Positions 46,327 to 55,035 are shown, numbered from the stretch's first letter. The stretch: 64,000 bases of DNA from Balneolaceae bacterium (GCA_018401935.1 JAGYJQ010000002.1:186001-250000), one strand, 5' to 3'. Numbers and translations are program-made. The notes: a model not told the origin generated them from the sequence alone.

Positions 46327-46389
46327 TTGTGCCCAGGCACTCACCGCAATGAAAAAAGACATTACTAATAGTAAGGATCGTTTATACAT
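46078..46389 (-). CDS. N-terminal piece of the T9SS repeat protein
   Basis: A genuine translation start with a Sec signal peptide (MYKRSLLLVMSFFIAVSAWAQ) and the first 80 residues of repeat unit 1, ending where EEPIIFTSE should continue; a one-base deletion at about 46087 creates the stop. It starts 33 bp downstream of the TonB-dependent receptor, so both are probably one transcript. Confidence 0.75.
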   Translation of the reverse strand: MYKRSLLLVMSFFIAVSAWAQTTVRITNADLVAGQDYNWTKNNIYVLDDMVFVKPGSKLFIQEGTVIKGALGDGNDATGLVVTVGAQIFAEGTAEEPIIFTQK

Positions 46390-46422
46390 ACGATTGTTTT
46401 TTTGTTAGGATTTGATTTTAAA

Positions 46423-49296
46423 TTAAAAGGAGTAACTCAAGCTTAGGCTAATACTTCTACCCGTCTTGTAGGATTGATAGATGTATTCTTGACCTTCAAG
46501 CTCATGGGATAATTTCACAGCGGGATCAAACAAGTTTTTAGCTGATAATTTGGCCTTAAAACCATTGCTAAATGACTTATTAACAATAATATCTAAGGTG
46601 CTGTAACCTCTCTCAAACACATCAGGAATTGCACCTAATGCTACTGAATATAACCGGTCACCAAAACGGTTGAACGATGCGTTTGCTGAAAAACCGTTGT
46701 CTTCGTTGAAGTATTCTAGATCAAAGTTTAAAAGGAATGGAGATTGACCAGCTAAGCTACGGGTATCCGGTGCATCTGGGTCATTAATACGGATATTAAA
46801 GAGTTCAGCATCAGGTATGGATACCTCGGATTGTACAAGTGAAAAATTATTTGAAAACTGAAAATTACTAAGCGCTTCAGAGATGAAATTTAGACTTTTC
46901 CGAATTTCAAATTCCATACCATAGACTTGTGCTTCGGCAACATTTTGAACACTTTGAGCTCTGTTTACATCCAACCGAACGATTCGTTCAATAGGATTTT
47001 CGATGTCTTTGTAAAAAACTGAAACCGCGATAATCTCACCAGCATTAGGGAACCACTCCCAACGTAGGTCCATATTGGTTATTAGAGTACGCTCTAGTTC
47101 AGCATTACCGGTAAAAATAAAATCACCCACAAAATCAAAGGTGGTATAAGGTGCTAATTCTCGGAAGGTAGGCCTCGCAATGGTGTTGGTGTACGACCCA
47201 CGTATATTCATGTTATCCGTTAAATTATAGACGGCACTAACTGCAGGTAATATATCGGTATTATCCAATATCCCTGGTGCTGTTGAGGTATCCCCAGAGG
47301 TTGTATTCATCTTCGTCATCTCTGGTCTAAAGCCAGTAATAAGCTTAAGTTGTGAAGTTATAGGTAGCTCAACCATTAAATAAAATGCCGTTATCTCTTT
47401 TTCTGCTGTGTATTGATTCTTTTGGTTGGTATCGTCGTCTATAAGGTTTCCAAAAGTATAACGCGTTCGAGTACCAATTTGAGAAGAATCAACGATACCC
47501 GTGTAGGAGAAAAAACCATTTATATCATTGGCAAAATCACTGAAAGAGCGTGCGCCTATCTCATATTCAAATCTATTTTCTGCAAAATCACGATTAATAG
47601 ATTGTTGATAATAACCTGTTTTAAATTTCCCACCCGAGTTTCCAAGAAACTCGAATGGTACAGAATAGTCTAGGATTAGATTATCGCTATCCTCTTCTAG
47701 TTCCCTGAAAAAACGGGCTGGGCGTTGAAATAATCCAGAGGATAGTGATAAGAAAGTTTGACCATCTTCATCTTCGTCAATTAAATAGGTAAGGAATCGT
47801 AAATCTGGTTCTGACTGAGTGTTAGTGGCAACCGAATACTTCCAATCGATGGTAGAATTGAGTAGCCCTTTAAAATAGTGTTTACCTGAAAACTGTAGGG
47901 CGGTCAACGAGCGCTCAATATATTGAATAACAGAAGATTGATAGCCACGATCAGGTGCTTCTTCGTTCCATACACCATTGATGTTACGGGCCCCATGCTG
48001 TCCACTACGAGTAGTAATCAAATTTGTGGACACCTTATGCCCTTCACCAATTTTATAGGATACACCAGCCAGCAAACCCATATCAACCGAAATAGTTGAT
48101 TTTTGATCAGTTAAGTCAAAAAGATTGGTTAGTCCACCCGATTTATCTAATTCACCAATTAATTGCCACCTACCCAATTTACCGTCACTGTAATTAGAGG
48201 CTGACTGGTTATACGTTAAACTCATTGTATATCCGAGAGGATTACCAAGTAACTCTAATTGATCCCCGTAAGCTATGCTACCACCAAAATTGTACGGTAA
48301 AGTAGTGATTTTAGGAGCCATTTCGTTGTTGAAATGACTAGAAAAATCGTCCAATAAATAGGCATCCTCCGAAATAAACCGCGCGGAACTACTAGAAGGA
48401 AGGTCAAATTCAGGATCCGATATATAATCTAAAATAGGTTGTGGTACGGCACGAGTACCATCATCCTTAGCCAAATAGTCGGTAGATCCAGCTGTTGAAA
48501 GATACCCTTCTTTACCACTAGCCAAAGCATTGTATCCCCCAGAAAAAGATACACTGAAAGTGCGTTGTTCTGGGAAATCCTTGGTGTATACATCAACGAG
48601 TCCCCCGGAAAAATTTCCCGGCTTATCCGGTGTAAAAGTCTTAATAGTGATGATGTTTTCTAGAAGACTGGATGGGAAAATGTCGAACTGAAAAGATTTC
48701 TTGTCGGGATCAGCAGAAGGTAATTCAACTCCATTTAAATGAGAACTTGAATAACGATCACCTAATCCTCGGACATACACATATTTACCACCAACTACCG
48801 AAGCACCAACCACCTTTTTCATGGCACCCGCTGCATCACCTGCACCTGAACGAGCTATGCTTTCAGCTGAAATGGCATCACTGAATGAGATTGATTTCTG
48901 TCGCTGTTTTAACAATCCAGCCTCGTTATCTAGCACAGCTTCCGCTGTTACGACTATTTCGTCTAGAAATTCGGTTTCTGGTTGTAAGATAATGTCAAGC
49001 TGAACCGTCTCACCCGCAACAATTTCAATACCAGTAATCTTTTGAGGAGTAAATGATATGTAACTTACTACTAAGGTGTAGGTTCCAGGCTCTATTGATT
49101 TTATGGTGTAATTACCATCAATATCTGATGCTGTTCCTTTGACGGTACCTTCCAGTACCACATTTACCCCAATGAGGGTTTCACCTGATTCGGAATCTAC
49201 TATAGTACCGGTTAGGGATCCATTTGTACTTTGTGCAAAAACTGATGTACTTAAGAGAAGTGCTAGTGAGAAGAATGAAATAAGTAGTTTATTCAC
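46423..49296 (-). CDS. TonB-dependent receptor with carboxypeptidase-regulatory-like N-terminus
   Basis: 957 residues. It has a signal peptide (to ~21), a CarboxypepD_reg-like beta-sandwich (NGSLTGTIVDSESGETLIGVNVVLEG, to ~105), a plug domain (DEIVVTAEAV ... YVRGLGDRYSSSHLNGVELPS), and a 22-strand barrel ending in the aromatic SLSLSYSF. It imports an unknown ligand across the outer membrane using ExbB/ExbD energy (an exb cluster is at 53-55 kb). The start is GTG at 49296, inside a perfect hairpin. The T9SS repeat protein follows by 33 bp and may be its surface partner. No SusD-like gene is present. Confidence 0.93.
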   Translation of the reverse strand: MNKLLISFFSLALLLSTSVFAQSTNGSLTGTIVDSESGETLIGVNVVLEGTVKGTASDIDGNYTIKSIEPGTYTLVVSYISFTPQKITGIEIVAGETVQLDIILQPETEFLDEIVVTAEAVLDNEAGLLKQRQKSISFSDAISAESIARSGAGDAAGAMKKVVGASVVGGKYVYVRGLGDRYSSSHLNGVELPSADPDKKSFQFDIFPSSLLENIITIKTFTPDKPGNFSGGLVDVYTKDFPEQRTFSVSFSGGYNALASGKEGYLSTAGSTDYLAKDDGTRAVPQPILDYISDPEFDLPSSSSARFISEDAYLLDDFSSHFNNEMAPKITTLPYNFGGSIAYGDQLELLGNPLGYTMSLTYNQSASNYSDGKLGRWQLIGELDKSGGLTNLFDLTDQKSTISVDMGLLAGVSYKIGEGHKVSTNLITTRSGQHGARNINGVWNEEAPDRGYQSSVIQYIERSLTALQFSGKHYFKGLLNSTIDWKYSVATNTQSEPDLRFLTYLIDEDEDGQTFLSLSSGLFQRPARFFRELEEDSDNLILDYSVPFEFLGNSGGKFKTGYYQQSINRDFAENRFEYEIGARSFSDFANDINGFFSYTGIVDSSQIGTRTRYTFGNLIDDDTNQKNQYTAEKEITAFYLMVELPITSQLKLITGFRPEMTKMNTTSGDTSTAPGILDNTDILPAVSAVYNLTDNMNIRGSYTNTIARPTFRELAPYTTFDFVGDFIFTGNAELERTLITNMDLRWEWFPNAGEIIAVSVFYKDIENPIERIVRLDVNRAQSVQNVAEAQVYGMEFEIRKSLNFISEALSNFQFSNNFSLVQSEVSIPDAELFNIRINDPDAPDTRSLAGQSPFLLNFDLEYFNEDNGFSANASFNRFGDRLYSVALGAIPDVFERGYSTLDIIVNKSFSNGFKAKLSAKNLFDPAVKLSHELEGQEYIYQSYKTGRSISLSLSYSF

Positions 49297-49328
49297 GTGT
49301 GCTGATTTAGTTCAAAATTGCACGTGAA
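49292..49328 (-). promoter_or_regulatory. Hairpin enclosing the GTG start of the TonB-dependent receptor
   Basis: In the transcript TTCACGTG pairs perfectly with CACGTGAA over a 21-base loop, and the start codon GTG lies in the 3' arm. Both arms contain the palindrome CACGTG, so this could instead be a pair of protein-binding sites. Confidence 0.5.
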
Positions 49329-49330
49329 AA

Positions 49331-49364
49331 ATACTATTGGTTGGTTTACTCACTGTTACCAACC
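49331..49364 (-). terminator. Possible terminator of ftsH
   Basis: On the minus strand GGTTGGT-(12 nt)-ACCAACC is a perfect 7-bp stem, followed after a few bases by TATTTTTC. It is between the ftsH stop and the receptor start. The loop is long and the T run is displaced. Confidence 0.4.
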
Positions 49365-49408
49365 TATTATGGTTATGTTATGTAGCTGTTACGCTATTGT
49401 TAAGGAGG

Positions 49409-51751
49409 CTAGGAAAATAAATCTTTTTTGGAATTAGCTTGATCCTCATTCTCAGAAGAAATGATGCTAGGTCCATCTTCTGCCTCAGTCTCACTACTCT
49501 CTTTAGGTTTATCTGTTACTTTATTGTTTTCTTTTGGTTGAGCGTCCGTTCTTATGATTTCACTAGTTAGTTCAACACCGGATGAACTGACGGTTTTAGA
49601 TTCTTCCGAGCCCTTATTCGTTATCTTTCCGTGGCCAGACTTAATATCATCCGTTGTATCCTCCGTTGTTTTCTCAACCATATCCTCAACCACATCATCC
49701 GTTGAATCCTCCGTTGTTTTCTCAACCATATCCTCAACCACATCATCCGTTGAATCCTCAACCACATCATCAGAAATAACTTCGTCTACTATTTTCGCCT
49801 CTGCAAAAAGGCCATCTGCATGTTTTCCTTTTGGCCTATCACCAAGTAAATCACGTAATTCTTGATGATTCATAACTTCCTTTTCTAACAAGGTTTTTGC
49901 AAGTAGAACCAATTGATCACGATGTTCGGTTAGTAATGCGAGAGTTCGATCATAATTCATTCTAATTATGGACTGAACGGCATCATCAATACGATTCGAA
50001 GTATCCGCGGAGTATTTACGGTTAAATCCATAGCTATTTTCGGGGTTGCTTGAATCTCTTAAGGAGATGTATCCAAGCTCTTTGCTCATCCCATATTCGG
50101 CCACCATTGCATAGGCCATATTGGTAATTCTTTCGAGATCATTTTGGGCTCCAGTCGATATTTTTCCGAAAATAATTTCTTCAGCTATTCTACCACCCAA
50201 CAAAGCACATATCTTTTCATTTAGTTCTTCAGTGGTCATTAAAAAGCGATCTTCAAGAGGTGTTTGTAAGGTATAACCTAAGGCTGCCAACCCTCTTGGC
50301 ACGATACTTACTTTCAGGACCGGATCGGTGTACTCTAAAAACCACCCAACCACAGCATGCCCTGCTTCATGGTAGGCAACAATTTCACGTTCTTCAGGGC
50401 TAATAAGCTTGTTTTTACGCTCTAGACCAGCTATCACTTTTTCAATGGAATCCTGAAAATCTACCATTTCAACGGCTTTTTTCCCACGACGTGCAGCAAG
50501 TAAGGCCGCTTCATTACACAAATTAGCAAGCTCAGCACCAGCAAAACCAGGTGTTTGCGAGGCCAATACTCGCAAATCTATAGTACTGGAGAGTTTTACT
50601 TTTTTAACATGAACTTTCAGTACTTCGACTCGCCCGTTTAAGTCAGGTTTGTCGATTAATATTTGACGATCAAAACGCCCTGGTCTCAGGAGTGCGGAAT
50701 CTAAGATATCTGGACGGTTTGTAGCAGCCATAAGTATAACCCCTTTATCGGAGTTAAAACCATCCATTTCACTAAGCAATTGATTCAGGGTATTTTCACG
50801 CTCATCATTTGATCCCATGGCCATGCCTTTACCACGTGAACGCCCTATGGAATCAATTTCGTCAATGAATACAATACAAGGAGCTTTTTCTTTGGCTTGT
50901 TTAAATAAATCACGCACCCTAGCAGCTCCAACTCCAACAAACATTTCAACAAAATCAGAACCACTTAAACTAAAGAATGGGACACTGGCTTCACCCGCTG
51001 TTGCTTTCGCGAGCAATGTTTTACCTGTGCCAGGAGGGCCTACTAGTAATACACCTTTTGGCAAGGTTCCGCCTAACTTAGTAAATTTTTGAGGGGTTTT
51101 TAGAAATTCCACCACTTCTTCTACTTCAGCCTTAGCTTCGTCCAGTCCCGCAACGTCTTTAAAGGTAACTTTCGTTTCGGTTTGCTGATCGTATAGAGAT
51201 GCTTTGTTTTTACCGATATTTAGTACTTGCTGTCCTGGGTTCATTCGACGGAAGATGAATACCCAGAACCCAACAGCCAGTCCAATCATAACCAACCACA
51301 TAAATACGCCACTAAACCATTCTTCTTCTATTCGAACTTCGTATTCTACCCCAAATTCATCGAGTATTGGTCGAATGTCATCGTTTGGTAAAATAGTCGT
51401 GACAAATGTTCTGTACTCCTCAGCCATGGCAGTTGGCAGATTTAGGGGAGAATCCTGCTGTTCTGGTGGACTGATAATACCGTCACTTAATGCGGATTCA
51501 TTATATTTTCCGTATACATTGACTTGATTCTTTATGATAATCTCATCGACGTATCCACTCTTAACTTGATCCAAGAATTCACTGTATTTAATTCCATTGC
51601 TTGGTTCTGGATTTAAAAACATGAATTGAATTACAATCAGAAATAGGATGATTACGAGAAATCCCCAAGTTGGAAATTTCGGATTTGCACCATCTTTTTT
51701 GTTAAGAGGTGACTTTAGAGGATTCTTTGATGGGGGCTTCTTATCGGCCAT
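49409..51751 (-). CDS. ftsH: ATP-dependent zinc metalloprotease FtsH
   Basis: 780 residues. Two membrane helices (about 28-47 and 145-165) flank the periplasmic domain. The AAA+ module has Walker A GPPGTGKT (~235-242), Walker [12 protein letters not shown] and the SRH ([22 protein letters not shown]); the protease has the HEAGH zinc motif (~459-463). It degrades misassembled membrane proteins and short-lived regulators. The unusual part is a ~130-residue acidic C-terminal tail with an exact repeat ([16 protein letters not shown]), encoded by 48-bp repeats, longer than common FtsH tails. Confidence 0.97.
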   Translation of the reverse strand: MADKKPPSKNPLKSPLNKKDGANPKFPTWGFLVIILFLIVIQFMFLNPEPSNGIKYSEFLDQVKSGYVDEIIIKNQVNVYGKYNESALSDGIISPPEQQDSPLNLPTAMAEEYRTFVTTILPNDDIRPILDEFGVEYEVRIEEEWFSGVFMWLVMIGLAVGFWVFIFRRMNPGQQVLNIGKNKASLYDQQTETKVTFKDVAGLDEAKAEVEEVVEFLKTPQKFTKLGGTLPKGVLLVGPPGTGKTLLAKATAGEASVPFFSLSGSDFVEMFVGVGAARVRDLFKQAKEKAPCIVFIDEIDSIGRSRGKGMAMGSNDERENTLNQLLSEMDGFNSDKGVILMAATNRPDILDSALLRPGRFDRQILIDKPDLNGRVEVLKVHVKKVKLSSTIDLRVLASQTPGFAGAELANLCNEAALLAARRGKKAVEMVDFQDSIEKVIAGLERKNKLISPEEREIVAYHEAGHAVVGWFLEYTDPVLKVSIVPRGLAALGYTLQTPLEDRFLMTTEELNEKICALLGGRIAEEIIFGKISTGAQNDLERITNMAYAMVAEYGMSKELGYISLRDSSNPENSYGFNRKYSADTSNRIDDAVQSIIRMNYDRTLALLTEHRDQLVLLAKTLLEKEVMNHQELRDLLGDRPKGKHADGLFAEAKIVDEVISDDVVEDSTDDVVEDMVEKTTEDSTDDVVEDMVEKTTEDTTDDIKSGHGKITNKGSEESKTVSSSGVELTSEIIRTDAQPKENNKVTDKPKESSETEAEDGPSIISSENEDQANSKKDLFS
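49646..49765. repeat. 48-bp repeat (2.5 copies) inside the ftsH tail
   Basis: Units 49646-49693 and 49694-49741 are almost identical; a half unit of 24 bp follows at 49742-49765. All lengths are multiples of three, so the reading frame is kept. They code the acidic 16-residue tail repeats. Confidence 0.9.
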
Positions 51752-51868
51752 TAACGGTACAGGTATGATTTTTTTTTAGTAAGACACGTAGTCTTTGTTT
51801 TAGTGTGTAACTGGCAAAAAATGTGCCAGATAATGATTACTGACAAAAGGTACTTTAATCTGTTATCC

Positions 51869-52918
51869 TTAATCTATCATATCGTCAAGGCTTACTAATT
51901 GCCCATCGGATGTTTGAATAACTAACGTTGAATGTGCCTCTGTCATTCGGCCAATCACAGTAAAATCTTTAAACAGAGTAAAAAACCGATCGGCATCATC
52001 CTCAGTTAAAGTAAATAGTAATTCTGCATCTTCACCACCAAAATAGGCATATTTATCAACATCTTCTTCCATTTCATCGGCGACCTGTCTGGTTTCAATA
52101 GCAATAGGTAAGGTAGCCTGATATATATGCGCCCCTAAACCGGTTTCTTCGCAAAGCTGCGCCAAATCATTTAATACACCCAACTTTAAATGACGAATGC
52201 AGGACGGTACTATCTCAAATTCCTCAAAACGCTCTATGATATCCATTCTGGATTTTGGCATCAGCTGACGCTGAATAACATACTCATAATCGCCCAGATC
52301 TGGTTGAAATTGACTTCCGCCACTATTCTGCCAAAATTTCTTCTCTCTCATAAGTATCCGTAACCCTGCAATAGCTGCTCCCACATCACCAGAAACACAA
52401 ATGGCATGTCCTGTTTGAACATCATGAATAGCAGTGCGCCTCTGCTCTTTAGCTAATGCAAGCCCATGAATATGAATGATAATTTGACTTGAGTTGCTTT
52501 GAATATTCTTCTGATCAAACACTATGTTATTCTCTATGCAGGCTTTATTAACCCCAGAGATAATAGACTGAATCATTTCTACCGACACTTTATTAGGTAT
52601 AGATAAATCACAAGAGAGCGAAATTACTTTACCATTTTCCGCAAAACACTCATTAGAAAAAAGTGATACTGCTTTGTATCCTAAATGTTCTAATGGGGTA
52701 TAGGTTATATCGAAATGTATACCCTCAATAAGCTGCAAACTGTGTTGATATAGTTGGGTATCGATTCCAAAATGTTCCACAAGGTTTGAAACAGATAGCC
52801 CTGATAATTTTTTTTCTAACAGGTTGATGGGTATAGAGCTAGATCCTTGGTATTCATTTAGTTTTTGAAGTACTGCTGTGCGCCCTATTTGTGATATGGG
52901 AGTAAAGGATTGTTTCAT
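51869..52918 (-). CDS. ThiL/PurM-like protein with degenerate metal-binding motifs
   Basis: About 349 residues from ATG 52918 (MKQSFTPISQIGRTAVLQ). An in-frame upstream start at 52957 would place the exbD terminator in the coding region, so 52918 is preferred. The fold matches thiamine-monophosphate kinase: LIEGIHFDITYTPLEHLGYKAV, SGDVGAAIAGLRIL, RQLMPKSRMDI and YFGGEDAELLFTL. Compared with active ThiL, the GDDxA, TDxLVEG, NLSD, GGDTT and SDGL aspartate motifs are lost or replaced (for example SLQLIEG, LFSNE, LGVLNDLAQ); only GGED is retained. It may be catalytically altered or a non-enzymatic paralogue. The true thiamine kinase may be elsewhere. Confidence 0.75.
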   Translation of the reverse strand: MKQSFTPISQIGRTAVLQKLNEYQGSSSIPINLLEKKLSGLSVSNLVEHFGIDTQLYQHSLQLIEGIHFDITYTPLEHLGYKAVSLFSNECFAENGKVISLSCDLSIPNKVSVEMIQSIISGVNKACIENNIVFDQKNIQSNSSQIIIHIHGLALAKEQRRTAIHDVQTGHAICVSGDVGAAIAGLRILMREKKFWQNSGGSQFQPDLGDYEYVIQRQLMPKSRMDIIERFEEFEIVPSCIRHLKLGVLNDLAQLCEETGLGAHIYQATLPIAIETRQVADEMEEDVDKYAYFGGEDAELLFTLTEDDADRFFTLFKDFTVIGRMTEAHSTLVIQTSDGQLVSLDDMID

Positions 52919-52932
52919 AGACTCTAATATAC

Positions 52933-52967
52933 AAAAAAAGGCAACCATGCTTAACATGGATGCCTTT
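52933..52967 (-). terminator. Intrinsic terminator after the exb cluster
   Basis: On the minus strand AAAGGCATCCATG-ttaag-CATGGTTGCCTTT has one mismatch and is followed by a T run. It lies just after the exbD stop (52989) and before the ThiL-like start. Confidence 0.82.
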
Positions 52968-52988
52968 AAAATCTAAGCGAAAAAAAGA

Positions 52989-53438
52989 CTAATCGGCTTC
53001 TCGTTTGGTAGAGTAATTGATTCGAAAGGTACCTGCCTGTTGAAGTTCCTTTTGAACATCCGTTAACAAACCAAATTCTGAGTTTTGGTCTACCCTTAAA
53101 GAAACTATAAGCCTTGGTTCCTCAATTAATTTGTCGTACATAAGATTACGAATAGCGCCTAAATCTTCTACAATAGCATCGTCAATTTGGACTTTGTCTT
53201 CCCCTATTTGATTCCCAGGAAGACGCTCAGGCCCCATGTAAATATACGATACTAATCGCTTTTGCTCAATTTTCTCAATGTTACTTGCCTGAGTGAGATC
53301 TAATTTTACCTTTAGAGTAACCTCTCTCAGAACCGTGGTAACCATGAAGAAAAAGAGCAACATAAATACGACATCCGGCATTGCCGAAGTAGGTATTTCC
53401 TGTTTGCTACCTGCTTGCTTTTTCTTGAAATGTGCCAT
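52989..53438 (-). CDS. ExbD/TolR family biopolymer transport protein (second copy)
   Basis: 149 residues. A short basic N-terminus (KKKQAGSKQEIPTSA) precedes the membrane helix with the conserved Asp (MPDVVFMLLFFFMVTTVL) that carries protons, and a periplasmic domain follows (LIVSLRVDQNSEFGLLTDVQKELQQAGTFRINYST). It works with ExbB to energise TonB-type outer-membrane transport or cell-envelope functions. It starts 2 bp after the other exbD and ends the cluster. Confidence 0.93.
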   Translation of the reverse strand: MAHFKKKQAGSKQEIPTSAMPDVVFMLLFFFMVTTVLREVTLKVKLDLTQASNIEKIEQKRLVSYIYMGPERLPGNQIGEDKVQIDDAIVEDLGAIRNLMYDKLIEEPRLIVSLRVDQNSEFGLLTDVQKELQQAGTFRINYSTKREAD

Positions 53439-53440
53439 GA

Positions 53441-53983
53441 TTAACTATCCGGTTCAGCAATTGATATTTTCTTAGGATACATGTCCTTAATTTGTTCTTG
53501 CTGAGGACTATCGTCCGCAAGTGCATCATAGGAAACCCCGTAATTAGATCTCGAGGCAGCATCACGTAAGTCTTTGTAGGCACCCATCACTTCATCCAAC
53601 ATATCTATGTAGATTGAGTAAGGGGTTTCTCTTTGTGTTTTTAAGGACACAATGGCAGCGTCTGGAGAGATCGCTAACTCTTCATTATTCTCAGGATTCG
53701 AGATAAACTCAATAAGCTTGTCTCTAACATCTGTAATTGGGACTGGTTCTTCATCCATAAGTACAAGTCCCTGAGAGTTAACCAATATTTTCATCAAGTT
53801 ACGTTCACGAATGGGTGGTGGTTCTTGTTCGGGGTCCAATGGGGGTGGCAGAACCATCCCAATCCCCGTATCCACATTTATCGTTGTCGTAACCAAGAAG
53901 AAAATAAGCAAGAGGAATGCGATATCGGCCATTGAAGAACCATTAATCTCCGCACCTTCGCGTTTTTTCTTTTTTAACATCAT
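53441..53983 (-). CDS. ExbD/TolR family biopolymer transport protein (first copy)
   Basis: 180 residues. The membrane helix has the conserved Asp (SSMADIAFLLLIFFLVTTTI), and the periplasmic part is proline-rich (LPPPLDPEQEPPPIRERN), then a TolR-like domain (VSLKTQRETPYSIYIDMLDEVMGAYKDLRD). Its C-terminal extension is about 30 residues longer than the second copy. Two adjacent, different ExbD subunits are common in Bacteroidota and may form a heteromeric ring partner of ExbB. Confidence 0.93.
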   Translation of the reverse strand: MMLKKKKREGAEINGSSMADIAFLLLIFFLVTTTINVDTGIGMVLPPPLDPEQEPPPIRERNLMKILVNSQGLVLMDEEPVPITDVRDKLIEFISNPENNEELAISPDAAIVSLKTQRETPYSIYIDMLDEVMGAYKDLRDAASRSNYGVSYDALADDSPQQEQIKDMYPKKISIAEPDS

Positions 53984-53995
53984 GGTTAAGACTCC

Positions 53996-54277
53996 CTAGA
54001 ATTTAAACGTTCCGCGTAGTCCAGTGAACACTATAGAGACGATCATGATTGCCATCATCCCCATAGTAGTTAACACTCCAGCTTTGGTTACATCGTTCAT
54101 TGCAACATAAGCTATTGCAAAAATGATTACGGGAGTTGATATCAACGCTATACGTTTGAAATCTTGCTTCCCTTGGGCTATTCCTCGCACCCCTGAAACG
54201 ATCATGGATAAGATACCCAATCCCATTAGAACAAAGGCTCCGATAACAGCAATTTGTACAATCAATGCACTAGTCAT
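53996..54277 (-). CDS. Small three-helix membrane protein within the exb cluster
   Basis: A 93-residue hydrophobic protein with about three membrane helices (~5-28, 43-60 and 68-87) and a short cytoplasmic basic loop (RGIAQGKQDFKR). I do not recognise a named family. It lies between exbB and exbD, 29 bp from the first and 12 bp from the second, so it is probably part of the same complex or its assembly. A role as a proton-channel accessory is inference from position. Confidence 0.75.
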   Translation of the reverse strand: MTSALIVQIAVIGAFVLMGLGILSMIVSGVRGIAQGKQDFKRIALISTPVIIFAIAYVAMNDVTKAGVLTTMGMMAIMIVSIVFTGLRGTFKF

Positions 54278-54306
54278 AATGACCTCCTTCCTCTTCGGGT
54301 TATGGG

Positions 54307-55035
54307 TTAGTCTTCTGATTCAGTTGATTCAGCAACAGCAATCAGTGGCTTTCCTTCCTGAAGTAGAATGATTGAGTCAATTAAGGTGATGGAACTTTCT
54401 TCCATTTCTGCTATTAGGCGGTCAATTTTTGACACACAATAGTTGTATCCAATCTGAAGTATAATACCTGCAATCAAACCACCAGCTGTTGTTAAAAGTG
54501 CTGTTTTGATACCACCAGCAACAATACTAGGGGAGATGTCCGAAGCTGCTTCTATATCATCAAAGGCCTCGATCATACCTACTACTGTTCCTAGGAATCC
54601 AAATAGTGGGGCAATAGCAATAAAGAGCGATAACCAAACAAGACCTCTTTCAAGGAAACTCATTTCTATAGATCCATATGCCGCAATAGCCTTTTCAGCT
54701 GCATCAATACCTTCATTGGATCGCATTAGTCCTGCTTGGAATACAGATGCTACTGGTCCTCGGGTTTGAGAGCAAAGCTCTTCGGCAGCTTCAATACCGC
54801 CTTCTTGTAACGCTTCCTGAACACTTATAATAAATTTACGCGTGTTAATGTCAGCTAAGTTAAGAGTAATGATTCGCTCGAGGAATATGGCTAGACCCGC
54901 GATAAGGGTAATGAGTACTGGCCACATCCATCCTCCATCATTACCTTCGTTAAATTTTTCAACGATGAGATTGAAGAAGCCCTCTTCTACTGGGGCTTGA
55001 AGTAAAAAGAGAGCAATCGACGATGTCATGTTCAC
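54307..55035 (-). CDS. MotA/TolQ/ExbB proton channel family protein
   Basis: 242 residues with three membrane helices: one near 38-55 (MWPVLITLIAGLAIFLERI), and two in the conserved core GLVWLSLFIAIAPLFGFLGTVVGMIEAFD and GGIKTALLTTAGGLIAGIILQIGYN. This is the ExbB/TolQ channel subunit. It is the first gene of a four-gene cluster that should power the TonB-dependent receptor(s), of which one is encoded in this window. TonB itself is not nearby. Confidence 0.94.
   Translation of the reverse strand: MNMTSSIALFLLQAPVEEGFFNLIVEKFNEGNDGGWMWPVLITLIAGLAIFLERIITLNLADINTRKFIISVQEALQEGGIEAAEELCSQTRGPVASVFQAGLMRSNEGIDAAEKAIAAYGSIEMSFLERGLVWLSLFIAIAPLFGFLGTVVGMIEAFDDIEAASDISPSIVAGGIKTALLTTAGGLIAGIILQIGYNYCVSKIDRLIAEMEESSITLIDSIILLQEGKPLIAVAESTESED

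Larger units (their letters stand above)
40644..46389 (-). pseudogene. T9SS-sorted protein of four ~452-aa repeats, frame broken in this sequence
   Basis: A single gene can be reconstructed from three pieces: the N-terminus (46078-46389), the centre (41752-45186) and the C-terminus (40644-41483). It has a signal peptide (MYKRSLLLVMSFFIAVSAWAQ), four repeats of ~1356 bp, and a T9SS type A sorting domain (NYPNPFNPSTQISFTL ... ITKKMTLIK). Each repeat contains MVFVKPGSKLFIQEGTVIKG, AQIFAEGTAEEPIIFTS, RGLWGGLVVLGDAPTNN and GDDVDDNSGVIRYVSIRHTG, patterns suggesting a right-handed beta-helix. The first and last repeats carry many small indels; the inner two are clean. The outer two pieces share a frame, so unit 1 nets to -30 bases; unit 4 nets to +1. 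Assembly/consensus damage is the preferred explanation, natural decay the alternative. It begins 33 bp after a TonB-dependent receptor gene. Confidence 0.8.

Noticed and set aside
52919-52957. Upstream start for the ThiL-like gene
   Set aside because: The extension is encoded by the exbD terminator hairpin; ATG 52918 gives a normal N-terminus.
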